Assembly (NCBI RefSeq): GCF_011682055.1
Contig: NZ_JAAQOM010000015.1
Span: 124,001-188,000, forward strand
DNA from: Telluria antibiotica
Lineage (GTDB): Bacteria; Pseudomonadota; Gammaproteobacteria; Burkholderiales; Burkholderiaceae_D
DNA: 64,000 bases
Direction of reading: 5' to 3'
Below are positions 43,055-51,255 of this stretch, one piece after another; within the stretch, counting starts at the first letter, position 1; each line of letters starts with the position of its first letter. Both the position numbers and the translations under genes were made by a program. The notes under the pieces are model-generated. The model saw nothing but the letters and a program-made list of their open reading frames with translations, did no database searches and was not told the DNA's origin.

Positions 43055-43094
43055 GTTGCTGGACCGCATGTCGGCGTTGCGGTGTAATGGCGCC

Positions 43095-43868
43095 ATGTCT
43101 TTCCGTCCATCACTGTCCATGTGCCTGATCGCGCTCGCCATCATCGTGGTGGCGGCCGCCGTGGTCGTCTGGATGATCGGCTCGAGGCTGATCGCCGTCG
43201 CGCCGCACGCCGTGCCGCTGCCGGGGCTAGTCGCGGAAGACGTGCTGCTGCAGGCCGTCCCGAACCAGCGCGTGGCCGGCTCGTTCCTGCCCGGACGCGG
43301 CAACGGGGCCGTATTGCTGCTGCATGGGATCCACGGCGACCGCCGCGACATGGCCGCGCGCGCCCGCTTCCTGCATGCGCAAGGCTATGCCGTGCTGCTG
43401 ATCGACTTGCCGGGCCAGGGCGCCAGCACGGCGTCCGCCGTCACGTTCGGCCTGCGCGAGGCGATTGGCGTGCGCGCGGCGCTCCAGGAATTGCGGCGCC
43501 GCGCGCCGGCCCGGCGCATCGGGGTGATCGGCGTGTCGCTGGGGGCCGCATCGCTCGTGCTGTGCCGCGATTGTCCGCCGGTGGATGCCGTCGTGCTGGA
43601 ATCGATGTATCCGACGATCGAGGACGCCGTCGCGAACCGGCTGCGCATGCGGCTGGGGCCCGTGGGCGGGCCATTGTCCGCGCTGCTGCTGTGGCAGCTC
43701 CCGCTGCGCCTGGGCATCCGGCCGGATGCGCTGCACCCGATCGCGCACATCGCGGACCTGAAGGCACCCGTCCTGGTCGCGGCCGGCGCCGCCGACCTGC
43801 ACACGACGCTGTCCGAGACGCAGCGCCTGTATGCCGCAGCCGCGGCGCCTTCCTTGCGCAGCACCTGA
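43095..43868 (+). CDS. alpha/beta hydrolase, C-terminally truncated
   Basis: A 257-residue membrane-anchored hydrolase. One N-terminal helix (LIALAIIVVAAAVVVWMIG) is followed by an alpha/beta fold with VLLLHGIHGDRRDM, a nucleophile elbow GVSLG (Ser about 148) and the acidic loop GAADLHTTLSE. The chain ends in AAAAAPSLRST where the catalytic His strand should begin. No other frame restores it, and a terminator hairpin follows 32 bp after the stop. The protein may be inactive. The start could also be ATG 43068; no clear ribosome site helps decide. Confidence 0.65.
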   Translation: MSFRPSLSMCLIALAIIVVAAAVVVWMIGSRLIAVAPHAVPLPGLVAEDVLLQAVPNQRVAGSFLPGRGNGAVLLLHGIHGDRRDMAARARFLHAQGYAVLLIDLPGQGASTASAVTFGLREAIGVRAALQELRRRAPARRIGVIGVSLGAASLVLCRDCPPVDAVVLESMYPTIEDAVANRLRMRLGPVGGPLSALLLWQLPLRLGIRPDALHPIAHIADLKAPVLVAAGAADLHTTLSETQRLYAAAAAPSLRST

Positions 43869-43899
43869 GTCCCGCGCCGGTCGCACGGGTGCGCTGAAA

Positions 43900-43943
43900 C
43901 GCAAAACGCCGCAATCCTTGAGCAAGGATTGCGGCGTTTTGCG
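43900..43943. terminator. long bidirectional terminator hairpin
   Basis: A 20-bp perfect stem (left arm 43900-43919, loop GAGC, right arm 43924-43943). The arms contain AAAAC and GTTTT, so each strand carries a U-rich tail inside the stem. It separates the hydrolase gene from the convergent tRNA-Leu array. Confidence 0.75.
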
Positions 43944-43977
43944 CCAGTATTCTGGAGGTCTAACGACCGGTAGCTTT

Positions 43978-44062
43978 TGGTGCCCACGGAGGGACTCGAA
44001 CCCCCACACCTCGCGGCACATGGACCTGAACCATGCGCGTCTACCAATTCCGCCACGTGGGC
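43978..44062 (-). tRNA. tRNA-Leu(CAG), copy 1
   Basis: An 85-nt gene with encoded CCA. Acceptor GCCCACG pairs with CGTGGGC, discriminator A. The anticodon stem CATGG/CCATG holds loop TTCAGGT with anticodon CAG. A long variable arm and TGGCG...GGTAGACGC D-arm identify it as leucine, type II. Identical to the three copies upstream; it is last in the transcript. Confidence 0.96.
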
Positions 44063-44094
44063 AAATCAAAACTTCAGTACAACAGGGTAGCATT

Positions 44095-44179
44095 TGGTGC
44101 CCACGGAGGGACTCGAACCCCCACACCTCGCGGCACATGGACCTGAACCATGCGCGTCTACCAATTCCGCCACGTGGGC
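44095..44179 (-). tRNA. tRNA-Leu(CAG), copy 2
   Basis: Second identical 85-nt copy with the same acceptor, CAG anticodon, variable arm and encoded CCA. It is separated by 32 bp from copy 1. Confidence 0.96.
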
Positions 44180-44218
44180 ATACAACTTCGATACTGCTAC
44201 CACTACGCTTACTTCCGC

Positions 44219-44242
44219 GTGGGCTCAGGGAGCCCACCCTAC
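44219..44242. repeat. REP-like palindrome between tRNA copies 2 and 3
   Basis: GTGGGCTC-AGG-GAGCCCAC (44219-44237) followed by CCTAC. The same design, GTGGGC...GCCCACCCTAC, recurs at 48105, so it belongs to a dispersed family of short palindromes. It makes this tRNA spacer about twice as long as the other two. Confidence 0.72.
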
Positions 44243-44244
44243 TA

Positions 44245-44329
44245 TGGTGCCCACGGAGGGACTCGAACCCCCACACCTCGCGGCACATGGACCTGAACCA
44301 TGCGCGTCTACCAATTCCGCCACGTGGGC
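44245..44329 (-). tRNA. tRNA-Leu(CAG), copy 3
   Basis: Third identical 85-nt copy with encoded CCA. It is 65 bp from copy 2, the extra length being the REP-like palindrome. Confidence 0.96.
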
Positions 44330-44360
44330 ATGCAAAACTACCTGTACAATGCTCGCCAGC

Positions 44361-44445
44361 TGGTGCCCACGGAGGGACTCGAACCCCCACACCTCGCGGC
44401 ACATGGACCTGAACCATGCGCGTCTACCAATTCCGCCACGTGGGC
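44361..44445 (-). tRNA. tRNA-Leu(CAG), copy 4
   Basis: Fourth identical 85-nt copy, the first to be transcribed. It is 31 bp from copy 3 and about 150 bp downstream of a strong promoter. Confidence 0.96.
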
Positions 44446-44602
44446 ATTGGACCGCTTTGCTTGCATTGCTCGACGTTACCGCCGAATTCCGCTACGATAT
44501 CAGGCTTTGCCGTTTTGCGCTAGACCAACTTTCGTTCGTCCCGGCGCGCATCGCCTGCGCAGCGCCTTCGTTTTTGGCTGTGCCGTTTCCGAAGAGACCG
44601 AG

Positions 44603-44630
44603 AGTATAGCGGATGGCCGGCAAATGTCAA
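44603..44630 (-). promoter_or_regulatory. strong sigma70 promoter of the tRNA-Leu array
   Basis: On the minus strand TTGACA (44630-44625) and TATACT (44608-44603) lie 16 bp apart. Both are perfect or near-perfect elements, pointing at the tRNA array. The rest of 44446-44750 shows no gene; it holds the tRNA leader and the upstream region of rnr. Confidence 0.75.
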
Positions 44631-44750
44631 AGGCCTCCGGGCGGGACACTCGCGGCACGCTTCGCTGTCGAAGTTAGGCGAATCCCGCCGTCCTCCGTTA
44701 CACTACGCCTGCCCACGTGTCAATGTAACGAGATCCGCGCCGTCAGACAG

Positions 44751-47339
44751 ATGGATGGCGCCACCACTGAAAAGAAGAATACGAATTTGAAGCACCCAAC
44801 TCATACCATTCCAAGCCGCGAGGAAATCCTCGGCGTGTTTCGCCAGGCCCGGGGTCCGCTCGACAGCGGCGCCCTGGCCCGAGCCCTGCAAGTCAACCCG
44901 GAAGCGGAAGGCGTGCTGACGCGCCGCTTGAATGCGATGGAGCGCGACGGCCAGTTGCGCGCCAACCCGGCGGGCGAATACGCGCTCACGGACCATTCCA
45001 GTTTCATCTCGGGCCGCATCAGCGCGCACCGCGACGGCTTCGGCTTCGTGATCCCGGACGAGGGCGGCGAAGACCTGTTCCTGCCCGATAAGGAAATGCA
45101 GAAGGTCCTGCACGGGGACCGCGTCCTGGCGCGCGTCGTCGGTACCGACCGCCGCGGCCGCGCCGAAGGCACGATCGTCGAAGTCACGGACCGCGCCAAC
45201 ACCCACGTCATCGGCCGCCTGCTGAACGAGAACGGTGTGTGGGTCGTCGCGCCGGAAGACAAGCGCATCGGCCAGGACATCCTCGTGTCCGGCGCGCCGG
45301 GCAAGGCCAAGGCCGGCCAGGTGGTCAGCGTGGAACTCGTCGAACAGCCGTCGCGCTTCCGCCAGCCCACCGGCAAGATCGTCGAAGTGCTGGGCGAACT
45401 GGATGACCCGGGCATGGAGATCGAGATCGCCGTGCGCAAGTTCGGCGTGCCGCACATCTTCTCGCCGGCCGCCATCAAGCAGGCGAACAAGCTGCCGAAC
45501 GAGGTGCGCGACGCCGACCTCGCCGACCGCGTCGACCTGCGCGACGTCCCGCTCGTCACGATCGACGGCGAGGATGCGCGCGACTTCGACGACGCCGTCT
45601 ACTGCGAACCCGTCAAGATCGGCCGCACGAAGGGCTACCGCCTGCTCGTCGCGATCGCCGACGTCAGCCATTACGTGAAGCCGAACGATGCACTGGACGG
45701 CGACGCGATCGAGCGTTCGACGTCCGTGTACTTCCCGCGCCGCGTGATTCCGATGCTGCCGGAGAAGCTGTCCAACGGCCTGTGCTCGCTGAACCCGGCC
45801 GTCGACCGCCTCACGCTCGTGTGCGACATGGTCGTGACGACCGACGGCGAAGTGACGGCCTACCAGTTCTACCCGGCCGTGATGCACTCGGCGGCGCGCC
45901 TCACGTACAACGAGGTCGCGGCCATCCTCGGCAACACGAGCGGGCCGGAAGCGGGGCGCCGTCCCGGCATCGTGCCACATCTGCTGAACTTGAACGAGGT
46001 GTTCCGCTCGCTGCTGAAAGCGCGCCAGGAGCGCGGCGCGATCGATTTCGAGACGACGGAAACGTATATCGTCTGCAATGCGATGGGCAAGATCGAGAAG
46101 ATCCTGCCGCGCACCCGCAACGACGCGCACCGCCTGATCGAGGAATGCATGCTGGCCGCCAACGTCTGCGCCGCCGACTTCCTGATCCGCCACGACCAGC
46201 CGAGCACCTTCCGCATCCACGCGGTGCCGACCGAGGAAAAGCTGAACCAGCTGCGCACCTTCCTCAAGCAGGTAGGCTTGAACCTGGGCGGCGGCACGAC
46301 GCCGCAGGCGCGCGACTACGCCGAGCTGATGCTGCGCATCAAGGAACGCCCGGACGCCACCTTGCTGCAGACGATGCTGCTGCGCTCCATGCAGCAGGCC
46401 GTCTACAGCCCGGACAACGTCGGCCACTTCGGCCTCGCGTACGAAGCCTATGCGCACTTCACGAGCCCGATCCGCCGCTATCCCGACCTGCTGACGCACC
46501 GCGCCATCAAGGCCGTGTTGAAGGGCAAGAAGTACGAACCGACGGGCATCGACCTCTCCAGGCTCAACACGACCGTGTCGAACGCCGTGCGCAAGCAGGC
46601 CGCGAAAGACAAGGCGGAAGGCAAGCAGAAGAACCCGAAGGACTTGACGATCTGGGACGCGCTCGGCGTCCACTGCTCGGCCAACGAGCGCCGCGCCGAC
46701 GAGGCGTCGCGCGACGTCGAGAACTGGCTCAAGTGCTACTACATGAAGGATCGCCTGGGCGACGAATTCACGGGTGTGATCTCGGGCGTGACGCCGTTCG
46801 GCATCTTCGTTCAGCTCGACCAGTTGTTCGTCGAGGGCCTCGTGCACGTCACGGGCCTCGGCACCGATTACTTCCAGTACGACGAGGCCCGCCATGAGCT
46901 GCGCGGCGAGCGCACGGGCCAGGTGTACCAGCTGACGGGCCGCGTCACGGTGCAGGTGGCCCGCGTCGACCTGGAGTCGCGCAAGATCGACCTCGTGCTC
47001 GCGCAACCGAAGGCGGAAGCGAGCGTGCCCGCGCCGCTGGAACGCGCCCGCGCCGCCGCGCTGGACGCGCGGGAATCGAAGCCGCCGCGCCGCCGCAAAG
47101 CCAGGAACGGCGGTGTGCCCGTGTCGCAGCAGGAAGCGCACGTGACGCCGGCCGAACCGGCCGCCGCGCTCAGCGCCACCGACGAGAGCGACGACGACGT
47201 CGTGTTCGTGCCGCCCACGCGCGGCCGCCGCGGCGGCCGCAACACCGCATCCGCAGCAAACCCGACCGCGGCCAAAAAGACCGCGGCGAAGACAAGCGCT
47301 TCCACCAAGAGCGCGTCCAAAACAAGGAAGAAGAAGTAA
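44751..47339 (+). CDS. rnr: ribonuclease R
   Basis: An 862-residue 3'-5' exoribonuclease. The helix-turn-helix N-terminus (IPSREEILGVFRQARGPL) is followed by cold-shock domains (ISGRISAHRDGFGFVIPD). The RNB catalytic domain has TIDGEDARDFDDAVY and SPIRRYPDLLTHR. An S1 domain (FTGVISGVTPFGIFVQL) and a basic Lys/Ala-rich tail complete it. The ATG at 44751 is chosen; a TTG start at 44787 would also fit, and the upstream ATG at 44613 lies in the tRNA promoter. rlmB follows after 3 bp, the usual Burkholderiales pairing. Confidence 0.93.
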   Translation: MDGATTEKKNTNLKHPTHTIPSREEILGVFRQARGPLDSGALARALQVNPEAEGVLTRRLNAMERDGQLRANPAGEYALTDHSSFISGRISAHRDGFGFVIPDEGGEDLFLPDKEMQKVLHGDRVLARVVGTDRRGRAEGTIVEVTDRANTHVIGRLLNENGVWVVAPEDKRIGQDILVSGAPGKAKAGQVVSVELVEQPSRFRQPTGKIVEVLGELDDPGMEIEIAVRKFGVPHIFSPAAIKQANKLPNEVRDADLADRVDLRDVPLVTIDGEDARDFDDAVYCEPVKIGRTKGYRLLVAIADVSHYVKPNDALDGDAIERSTSVYFPRRVIPMLPEKLSNGLCSLNPAVDRLTLVCDMVVTTDGEVTAYQFYPAVMHSAARLTYNEVAAILGNTSGPEAGRRPGIVPHLLNLNEVFRSLLKARQERGAIDFETTETYIVCNAMGKIEKILPRTRNDAHRLIEECMLAANVCAADFLIRHDQPSTFRIHAVPTEEKLNQLRTFLKQVGLNLGGGTTPQARDYAELMLRIKERPDATLLQTMLLRSMQQAVYSPDNVGHFGLAYEAYAHFTSPIRRYPDLLTHRAIKAVLKGKKYEPTGIDLSRLNTTVSNAVRKQAAKDKAEGKQKNPKDLTIWDALGVHCSANERRADEASRDVENWLKCYYMKDRLGDEFTGVISGVTPFGIFVQLDQLFVEGLVHVTGLGTDYFQYDEARHELRGERTGQVYQLTGRVTVQVARVDLESRKIDLVLAQPKAEASVPAPLERARAAALDARESKPPRRRKARNGGVPVSQQEAHVTPAEPAAALSATDESDDDVVFVPPTRGRRGGRNTASAANPTAAKKTAAKTSASTKSASKTRKKK

Positions 47340-47342
47340 CGC

Positions 47343-48089
47343 ATGAAAAATAAAATGATTTTTGGCTTCCACGCCGTCACCTCGCGCTTGCGTCACGAGG
47401 CCGCCAGCGTGGAAGAGATCTTCGTCGATGCCGGCCGCCAGGACCGCCGCATGCAGGACCTGATCGCGAACGCGAAATCGGCCGGCGTGCGCGTGCTGCC
47501 GGTCGATGCCGAGCGCCTCGACAAGATCGTCGGCACCCGCCGCCACCAGGGCGTGATCGCGTTCGCCAGCCAGCTGTCGCTGGCGCGTAACCTGGATGAG
47601 TTGCTGGATGCGGTGGAAGGCCCGCCGTTGCTGCTGATCCTGGACGGCATCACCGATCCGCACAACCTGGGCGCCTGCCTGCGCGTGGCCGACGGCGTCG
47701 GCGCGCACGCCGTGATCGCTCCGAAGGACCGTTCCGTCGGCCTGAACGCGACGGCGGCCAAGGTGGCGAGCGGCGCCGCCGAGACCGTGCCCTACATCAC
47801 CGTGACGAACCTCGCGCGCACGATGCGCGACCTGAAGGAGCGGGGCATCTGGCTGATCGGTACGTCCGACGACGCCGACAAGGGCCTGTACGAAGGCGAT
47901 TTCACGGGCCCGACGGCGCTCGTGATGGGTTCGGAAGGCGAGGGCATGCGCCGGCTGACCCGCGAGACGTGCGATCTGCTCGTTTCGATTCCCATGTTCG
48001 GCTCCGTCGAGAGCCTGAACGTCTCCGTGGCCTCGGGCGTCTGCCTGTACGAGGCGCGCCGGCAGCGCCTGGCGCGCGAACCGCAGTAA
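47343..48089 (+). CDS. rlmB: 23S rRNA Gm2251 2'-O-methyltransferase RlmB
   Basis: A 248-residue SpoU-family SPOUT methyltransferase. The N-terminal substrate domain starts MIFGFHAVTSRLRHEAAS. The knotted C-terminal domain shows LILDGITDPHNLGACLRVAD, VMGSEGEGMRRL and SIPMFGSVESLNVSVA, the three SpoU motifs. It lies 3 bp after rnr and is almost certainly cotranscribed with it. The downstream end is marked by a REP-like pair. Confidence 0.95.
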   Translation: MKNKMIFGFHAVTSRLRHEAASVEEIFVDAGRQDRRMQDLIANAKSAGVRVLPVDAERLDKIVGTRRHQGVIAFASQLSLARNLDELLDAVEGPPLLLILDGITDPHNLGACLRVADGVGAHAVIAPKDRSVGLNATAAKVASGAAETVPYITVTNLARTMRDLKERGIWLIGTSDDADKGLYEGDFTGPTALVMGSEGEGMRRLTRETCDLLVSIPMFGSVESLNVSVASGVCLYEARRQRLAREPQ

Positions 48090-48103
48090 TTTTTGGTTCC
48101 GAA

Positions 48104-48169
48104 GGTGGGCACCGGGTGCCCACCCTACGATTTGCCGCACTGTCGTAGGGGGGGCTCCCCGAGCCCACC
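48104..48169. repeat. REP-like palindromes in inverted pair (BIME-like)
   Basis: The first unit is a near-perfect GGTGGGCACC/GGTGCCCACC palindrome (48104-48124) followed by CTACGA. The second, degenerate unit runs in the opposite direction (TCGTAGGG...CTCCCCGAGCCCACC, 48143-48169). The CCCTACGA (48123-48130) and TCGTAGGG (48143-48150) arms can pair, giving a cruciform. It lies between rlmB and cysE, downstream of rlmB. Confidence 0.68.
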
Positions 48170-48266
48170 AAGCACGACCGTACCGCCTCCTCCAAATTCG
48201 ATTCCCTCATAAGCAAGTACGGCGCGGATAGGCTACCATGCTGTTTCATTGCCTATGTCCACAACT

Positions 48267-49004
48267 ATGTTTTCCAATCTGCGCGAAGATATCCGGAGCA
48301 TCATTGAACGCGACCCTGCGGCCCGCAACGCATGGGAAGTGCTCACCTGTTACCCGGGCCTCCATGCCGTCGTGATGCACCGCTGGGCTCACGCTTGCTG
48401 GCGCGCGAACTTCCGCTGGTTCGGCAGGTTCATCTCGTACTTCGCGCGCGTGCTCACCGGCATCGAAATCCACCCGGGTGCGACGATCGGCCGGCGCGTG
48501 TTCATCGACCACGGCTTCGGGGTCGTGATCGGCGAGACGGCCGTCGTCGGCGACGATTGCACGATCTACCAGGGTGTCACCCTGGGCGGCACGACGCTCG
48601 TCGCCGGCACGAAGCGCCATCCGACGCTCGAGCGCGGCGTGATCGTCGGTGCCGGCGCGCAGGTACTGGGCGCGTTCACCGTCGGCGAATATGCGAAGGT
48701 CGGCTCGAACGCTGTCGTCGTGAAGCCCGTGCCGGCCGGCGCGACCGCCGTCGGCAATCCCGCGCACATCGTGCGCAAGGAAGACCAGACGCGCAGCGCC
48801 CAGATGTTCGCCGCGTACGGCGTCACCCCGAACGGCGACGACCCGCTGTCGAAGGCGCTGCGCAACCTGATCAACCACGTGGCCCAGCAGGACGAGCAGA
48901 TCGAGCGCATGTGCGCGACGATGAAGGCGGCCGGCATCCGCTGCCATACGCCGGACGAGAGTGATAAACTCGACCAGGCGCAACTGAACCGGCTCGTCGA
49001 TTGA
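48267..49004 (+). CDS. cysE: serine O-acetyltransferase CysE
   Basis: A 245-residue enzyme that makes O-acetyl-L-serine for cysteine synthesis. It starts MFSNLREDIRSIIERDPAAR. Its left-handed beta-helix contains IEIHPGATIGRRVFIDHGFG, VIGETAVVGDDC and GVTLGGTT. The length and beginning are those of the short NifP-type CysE. The ATG at 48267 is preferred by family alignment; in-frame TTG 48249 and ATG 48255 are alternatives. A C-terminal helix of about 60 residues follows the acyltransferase domain. Confidence 0.92.
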   Translation: MFSNLREDIRSIIERDPAARNAWEVLTCYPGLHAVVMHRWAHACWRANFRWFGRFISYFARVLTGIEIHPGATIGRRVFIDHGFGVVIGETAVVGDDCTIYQGVTLGGTTLVAGTKRHPTLERGVIVGAGAQVLGAFTVGEYAKVGSNAVVVKPVPAGATAVGNPAHIVRKEDQTRSAQMFAAYGVTPNGDDPLSKALRNLINHVAQQDEQIERMCATMKAAGIRCHTPDESDKLDQAQLNRLVD

Positions 49005-49041
49005 AGCGAGCGGCGGGCGCTGAACGAACAAAGGATCACCG

Positions 49042-49737
49042 ATGCAAGACGACATCCCGGGCAGCTTCGACCCGGCATCCGACCTCGACCCGCAGGAAAT
49101 CCGCGTCCTCGGCGTGCTCGCCGAAAAAGAGGCGCTCACACCCGACAATTACCCGATGTCGCTGAATGCCGTGATGAACGGCTGCAACCAGCTGTCCAGC
49201 CGCGACCCCGTGATGCAGATGTCCGAGGACGTCGTGCACGACACCCTGCAGCGCCTCATGCAGCGCAAGCTCGTGAACGGCATCGCGCAGGCCGGCGCGC
49301 GCGTGATCAAGTACGAACACCGCATGCGCATCAAGTGGACGCTCGAGCAGGACAAGGTGGCCGTGCTGGCCGTGCTCATGCTGCGCGGCCTGCAGACGGC
49401 GGGCGAGATCCGCGGCCGCACGGGCCGCCTGCACGACTTCAAGTCGGTGGCCGAGGTGGAAAGCGTGCTGCAATTCCTGATCGACAAATATCCGCCGCTC
49501 GTCGCGCGGCTCGAGCGCGCACCCGGCACGAAGGAACCCCGCTACGGACAGTTGCTGGGCGGTCCGATCGACGTGGCGTCGCTGGATGCGGGCGGCGCCT
49601 CTGCCGGGGCCGGCGGCTCGACGGGCGGTTCCGCAGGCGCCCGTATCGCCCAGCTGGAACAGGAAGTGGCCGCACTGCGCAGTGAAGTCGACGAACTCAA
49701 GGCGCAGTTCGCGGCGTTCCGTCAGCAGTTCGAGTAA
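49042..49737 (+). CDS. YceH/DUF480 family protein
   Basis: A 231-residue protein of the YceH family: two winged-helix-like domains with IRVLGVLAEKEALTPDNYPMSLNAV (two parts), QLSSRDPVMQMSED and LRGLQTAGEIRGRTGRLHDF. A Gly/Ala linker (GGASAGAGGSTGGSAG) leads to a C-terminal coiled coil (AQLEQEVAALRSEVDELKAQ). No biochemical role is established for the family. AAAGGATC before the ATG is a good ribosome site. Its last 41 bp overlap the convergent gene on the minus strand. Confidence 0.85.
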   Translation: MQDDIPGSFDPASDLDPQEIRVLGVLAEKEALTPDNYPMSLNAVMNGCNQLSSRDPVMQMSEDVVHDTLQRLMQRKLVNGIAQAGARVIKYEHRMRIKWTLEQDKVAVLAVLMLRGLQTAGEIRGRTGRLHDFKSVAEVESVLQFLIDKYPPLVARLERAPGTKEPRYGQLLGGPIDVASLDAGGASAGAGGSTGGSAGARIAQLEQEVAALRSEVDELKAQFAAFRQQFE

Positions 49738-50473
49738 CGGTCTCGGGCGCGTCCTCGTCGAATTGCACGAGGGCGTCGTCGGGCCAGCTGGGGTCGCCGA
49801 TCGGCACCACAACGTCCCAGCCGTGCGTTTCCAGGGTGCGCAACCGCTCGCCGTCGCGCAGCACGCCTTTCACGCCCGGCCGCGGGGCGAGCGCGCCGTA
49901 CTTGAATTCCTTCTTGGCGCACCAGTCCGACGTCATCATCAACGTGTTCAGCGTTGCCTTGGACAGGAACGGAATCTGTTCCTTGAAGATGGCGATGGTC
50001 ACCCGGCATTCCAGGCGCAGGTCGCCCAGCCGGCGGACGTTGTCGGCGAGGCCAGCCGTGCGCACCTCGGGATGGCCCGTGTACAGGCCGTTCTTCTGGT
50101 TCAGGATGAACGTGGCGTCCGCGTCGTACGCGGCCTGGCTGCGCGCGACGGTGAGAAGGCCCGTGGCGTCGATCGGCACTTGTTCCTGAAAATTCCCGTC
50201 GTCGCTCGCGAGCCGCAACTGCAGGCCATCGGCCGCGTTCGCAGGCGGGCCATTCTTGTGGCGCATGCGGAAGCGCAACGTGGCGCTCGGCGCCAGCGCG
50301 CGGTGGGCGTCGAACGCATCGAGGCCGACGGCGACGCTGCGATAGGAGCGCATCTCGGGATCCGCGATGCCGGTGACGTGCACCGATGGCACGGGCTCGT
50401 CGGCATGCGCGGCCGGCCAGGCGCACGCCAGCAGCAGTGCGCACAACGAGAGGGCGGGGCGGATCGTCTCCAC
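49697..50473 (-). CDS. exported hypothetical protein, paralogue of the next gene
   Basis: A 258-residue exported protein of unknown function. A signal peptide (ALSLCALLLACAWPAAHA) precedes VHVTGIADPEMRSYRSVAVG, which is closely similar to VHVNAIKNPAMHSYRAIAAG in the gene upstream. Both share AGLADNxRRLGDLRLEC and a xxDWC motif, so they are tandem duplicates. The GTG at 50473 follows AAGGA by 8 bases. It overlaps the upstream ORF by 373 bp in another frame and yceH by 41 bp. It lies behind an ABC-2 transporter operon and may be cotranscribed. Confidence 0.7.
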   Translation of the reverse strand: METIRPALSLCALLLACAWPAAHADEPVPSVHVTGIADPEMRSYRSVAVGLDAFDAHRALAPSATLRFRMRHKNGPPANAADGLQLRLASDDGNFQEQVPIDATGLLTVARSQAAYDADATFILNQKNGLYTGHPEVRTAGLADNVRRLGDLRLECRVTIAIFKEQIPFLSKATLNTLMMTSDWCAKKEFKYGALAPRPGVKGVLRDGERLRTLETHGWDVVVPIGDPSWPDDALVQFDEDAPETVTRTADGTPRTAP

Positions 50474-51252
50474 GGTGCGTTTCCTTCTCGTGTGGCGGCA
50501 GGTTCCGGCGTTGCAAAGACGAGGTCGACGACGGCGTCGTTGCCCCAGCCGGCATCGGAAAGCGGCAGGTCGAACTCGCGTCCCTTGACGCGCAGCGGCA
50601 GCGTGCGTTCGCCTTCGCGCAACACGGCGGAGGCGAGCGGCGTCTCCACGTTCACGGACCACGTGCGGTCGGCATCCTTGAAGAAGCTGCACCAGTCGCC
50701 CGTCAGGAACACGGTATTCGCCAGCGCGACGACCCAGAACGGCGCCTCCTTCTTCGCGGTGGTGACGAAGACCTTGCATTCGAGCCGCAGGTCGCCCAGG
50801 CGGCGCTGATTGTCGGCCAGGCCGGGTGTGCGCACGTACGGCCATACCCTGACTTCGCTGCGCTTGCGGCTCAGCACGAGTTCTGCGTTCGTGTCCCACG
50901 CCTGCTGGCTGCGCGGGACGTCGAACAGCGCGTCGGCGCCGACGGGCAGCGCCAGCGTGAAGTCGTCGCCGGCGAGCCTGGCCGTCGGGATGTCGCCCGC
51001 CAGCACGGCGCCGCCGCGGGTGCGGACGGCAAACCGCAGGCGGGGGACCGACGGCGCGAGCGCGTGCTGGTCGTCGAACGTGTCCAGGCCCGCGGCGATG
51101 GCGCGGTACGAATGCATCGCCGGATTCTTGATGGCATTCACGTGCACGACGCTTTCGCGGTTGGCGCCCGGCGCGACGTCGTCCTGGGCGTGTACCGCAG
51201 CGGCTGCGAGCAGGGCGAGGCCAAGGAGCCGGCTGGCGCGGATCGGGCGCAT
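50101..51252 (-). CDS. exported hypothetical protein with readthrough tail
   Basis: The open frame encodes 383 residues, but only about the first 258 are a plausible protein. These are a signal peptide (LLGLALLAAAAVHA), VHVNAIKNPAMHSYRAIAAG, and LADNQRRLGDLRLECKVFV, all matching its downstream paralogue. From about residue 260 the frame runs out of phase through the paralogue and is Arg/Ser/Pro-rich shadow sequence. The expected stop seems to have been lost by a frameshift or substitution near 50480. The gene lies 3 bp after the ABC permease gene. Function is unknown. Confidence 0.6.
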   Translation of the reverse strand: MRPIRASRLLGLALLAAAAVHAQDDVAPGANRESVVHVNAIKNPAMHSYRAIAAGLDTFDDQHALAPSVPRLRFAVRTRGGAVLAGDIPTARLAGDDFTLALPVGADALFDVPRSQQAWDTNAELVLSRKRSEVRVWPYVRTPGLADNQRRLGDLRLECKVFVTTAKKEAPFWVVALANTVFLTGDWCSFFKDADRTWSVNVETPLASAVLREGERTLPLRVKGREFDLPLSDAGWGNDAVVDLVFATPEPAATREGNAPWRRSAPPSRCAHCCWRAPGRPRMPTSPCHRCTSPASRIPRCAPIAASPSASMRSTPTARWRRAPRCASACATRMARLRTRPMACSCGSRATTGIFRNKCRSTPRAFSPSRAARPRTTRTPRSS

Positions 51253-51255
51253 CGC

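Noticed and set aside
43978..44445. Evenly spaced identical repeats resembling a CRISPR array
   Set aside because: The repeats are 85-nt tRNA-Leu genes with complete cloverleaf and CCA; the spacers are unequal and no cas genes are near.
44703..48140. Antisense open frame of about 1145 codons over rnr and rlmB
   Set aside because: It crosses two certain genes and the intergenic space without any protein-like sequence.
49722..50555. Third overlapping minus-strand frame in the paralogue junction
   Set aside because: Arg-rich shadow without signal peptide or similarity; the frame at 49697-50473 matches the upstream paralogue.
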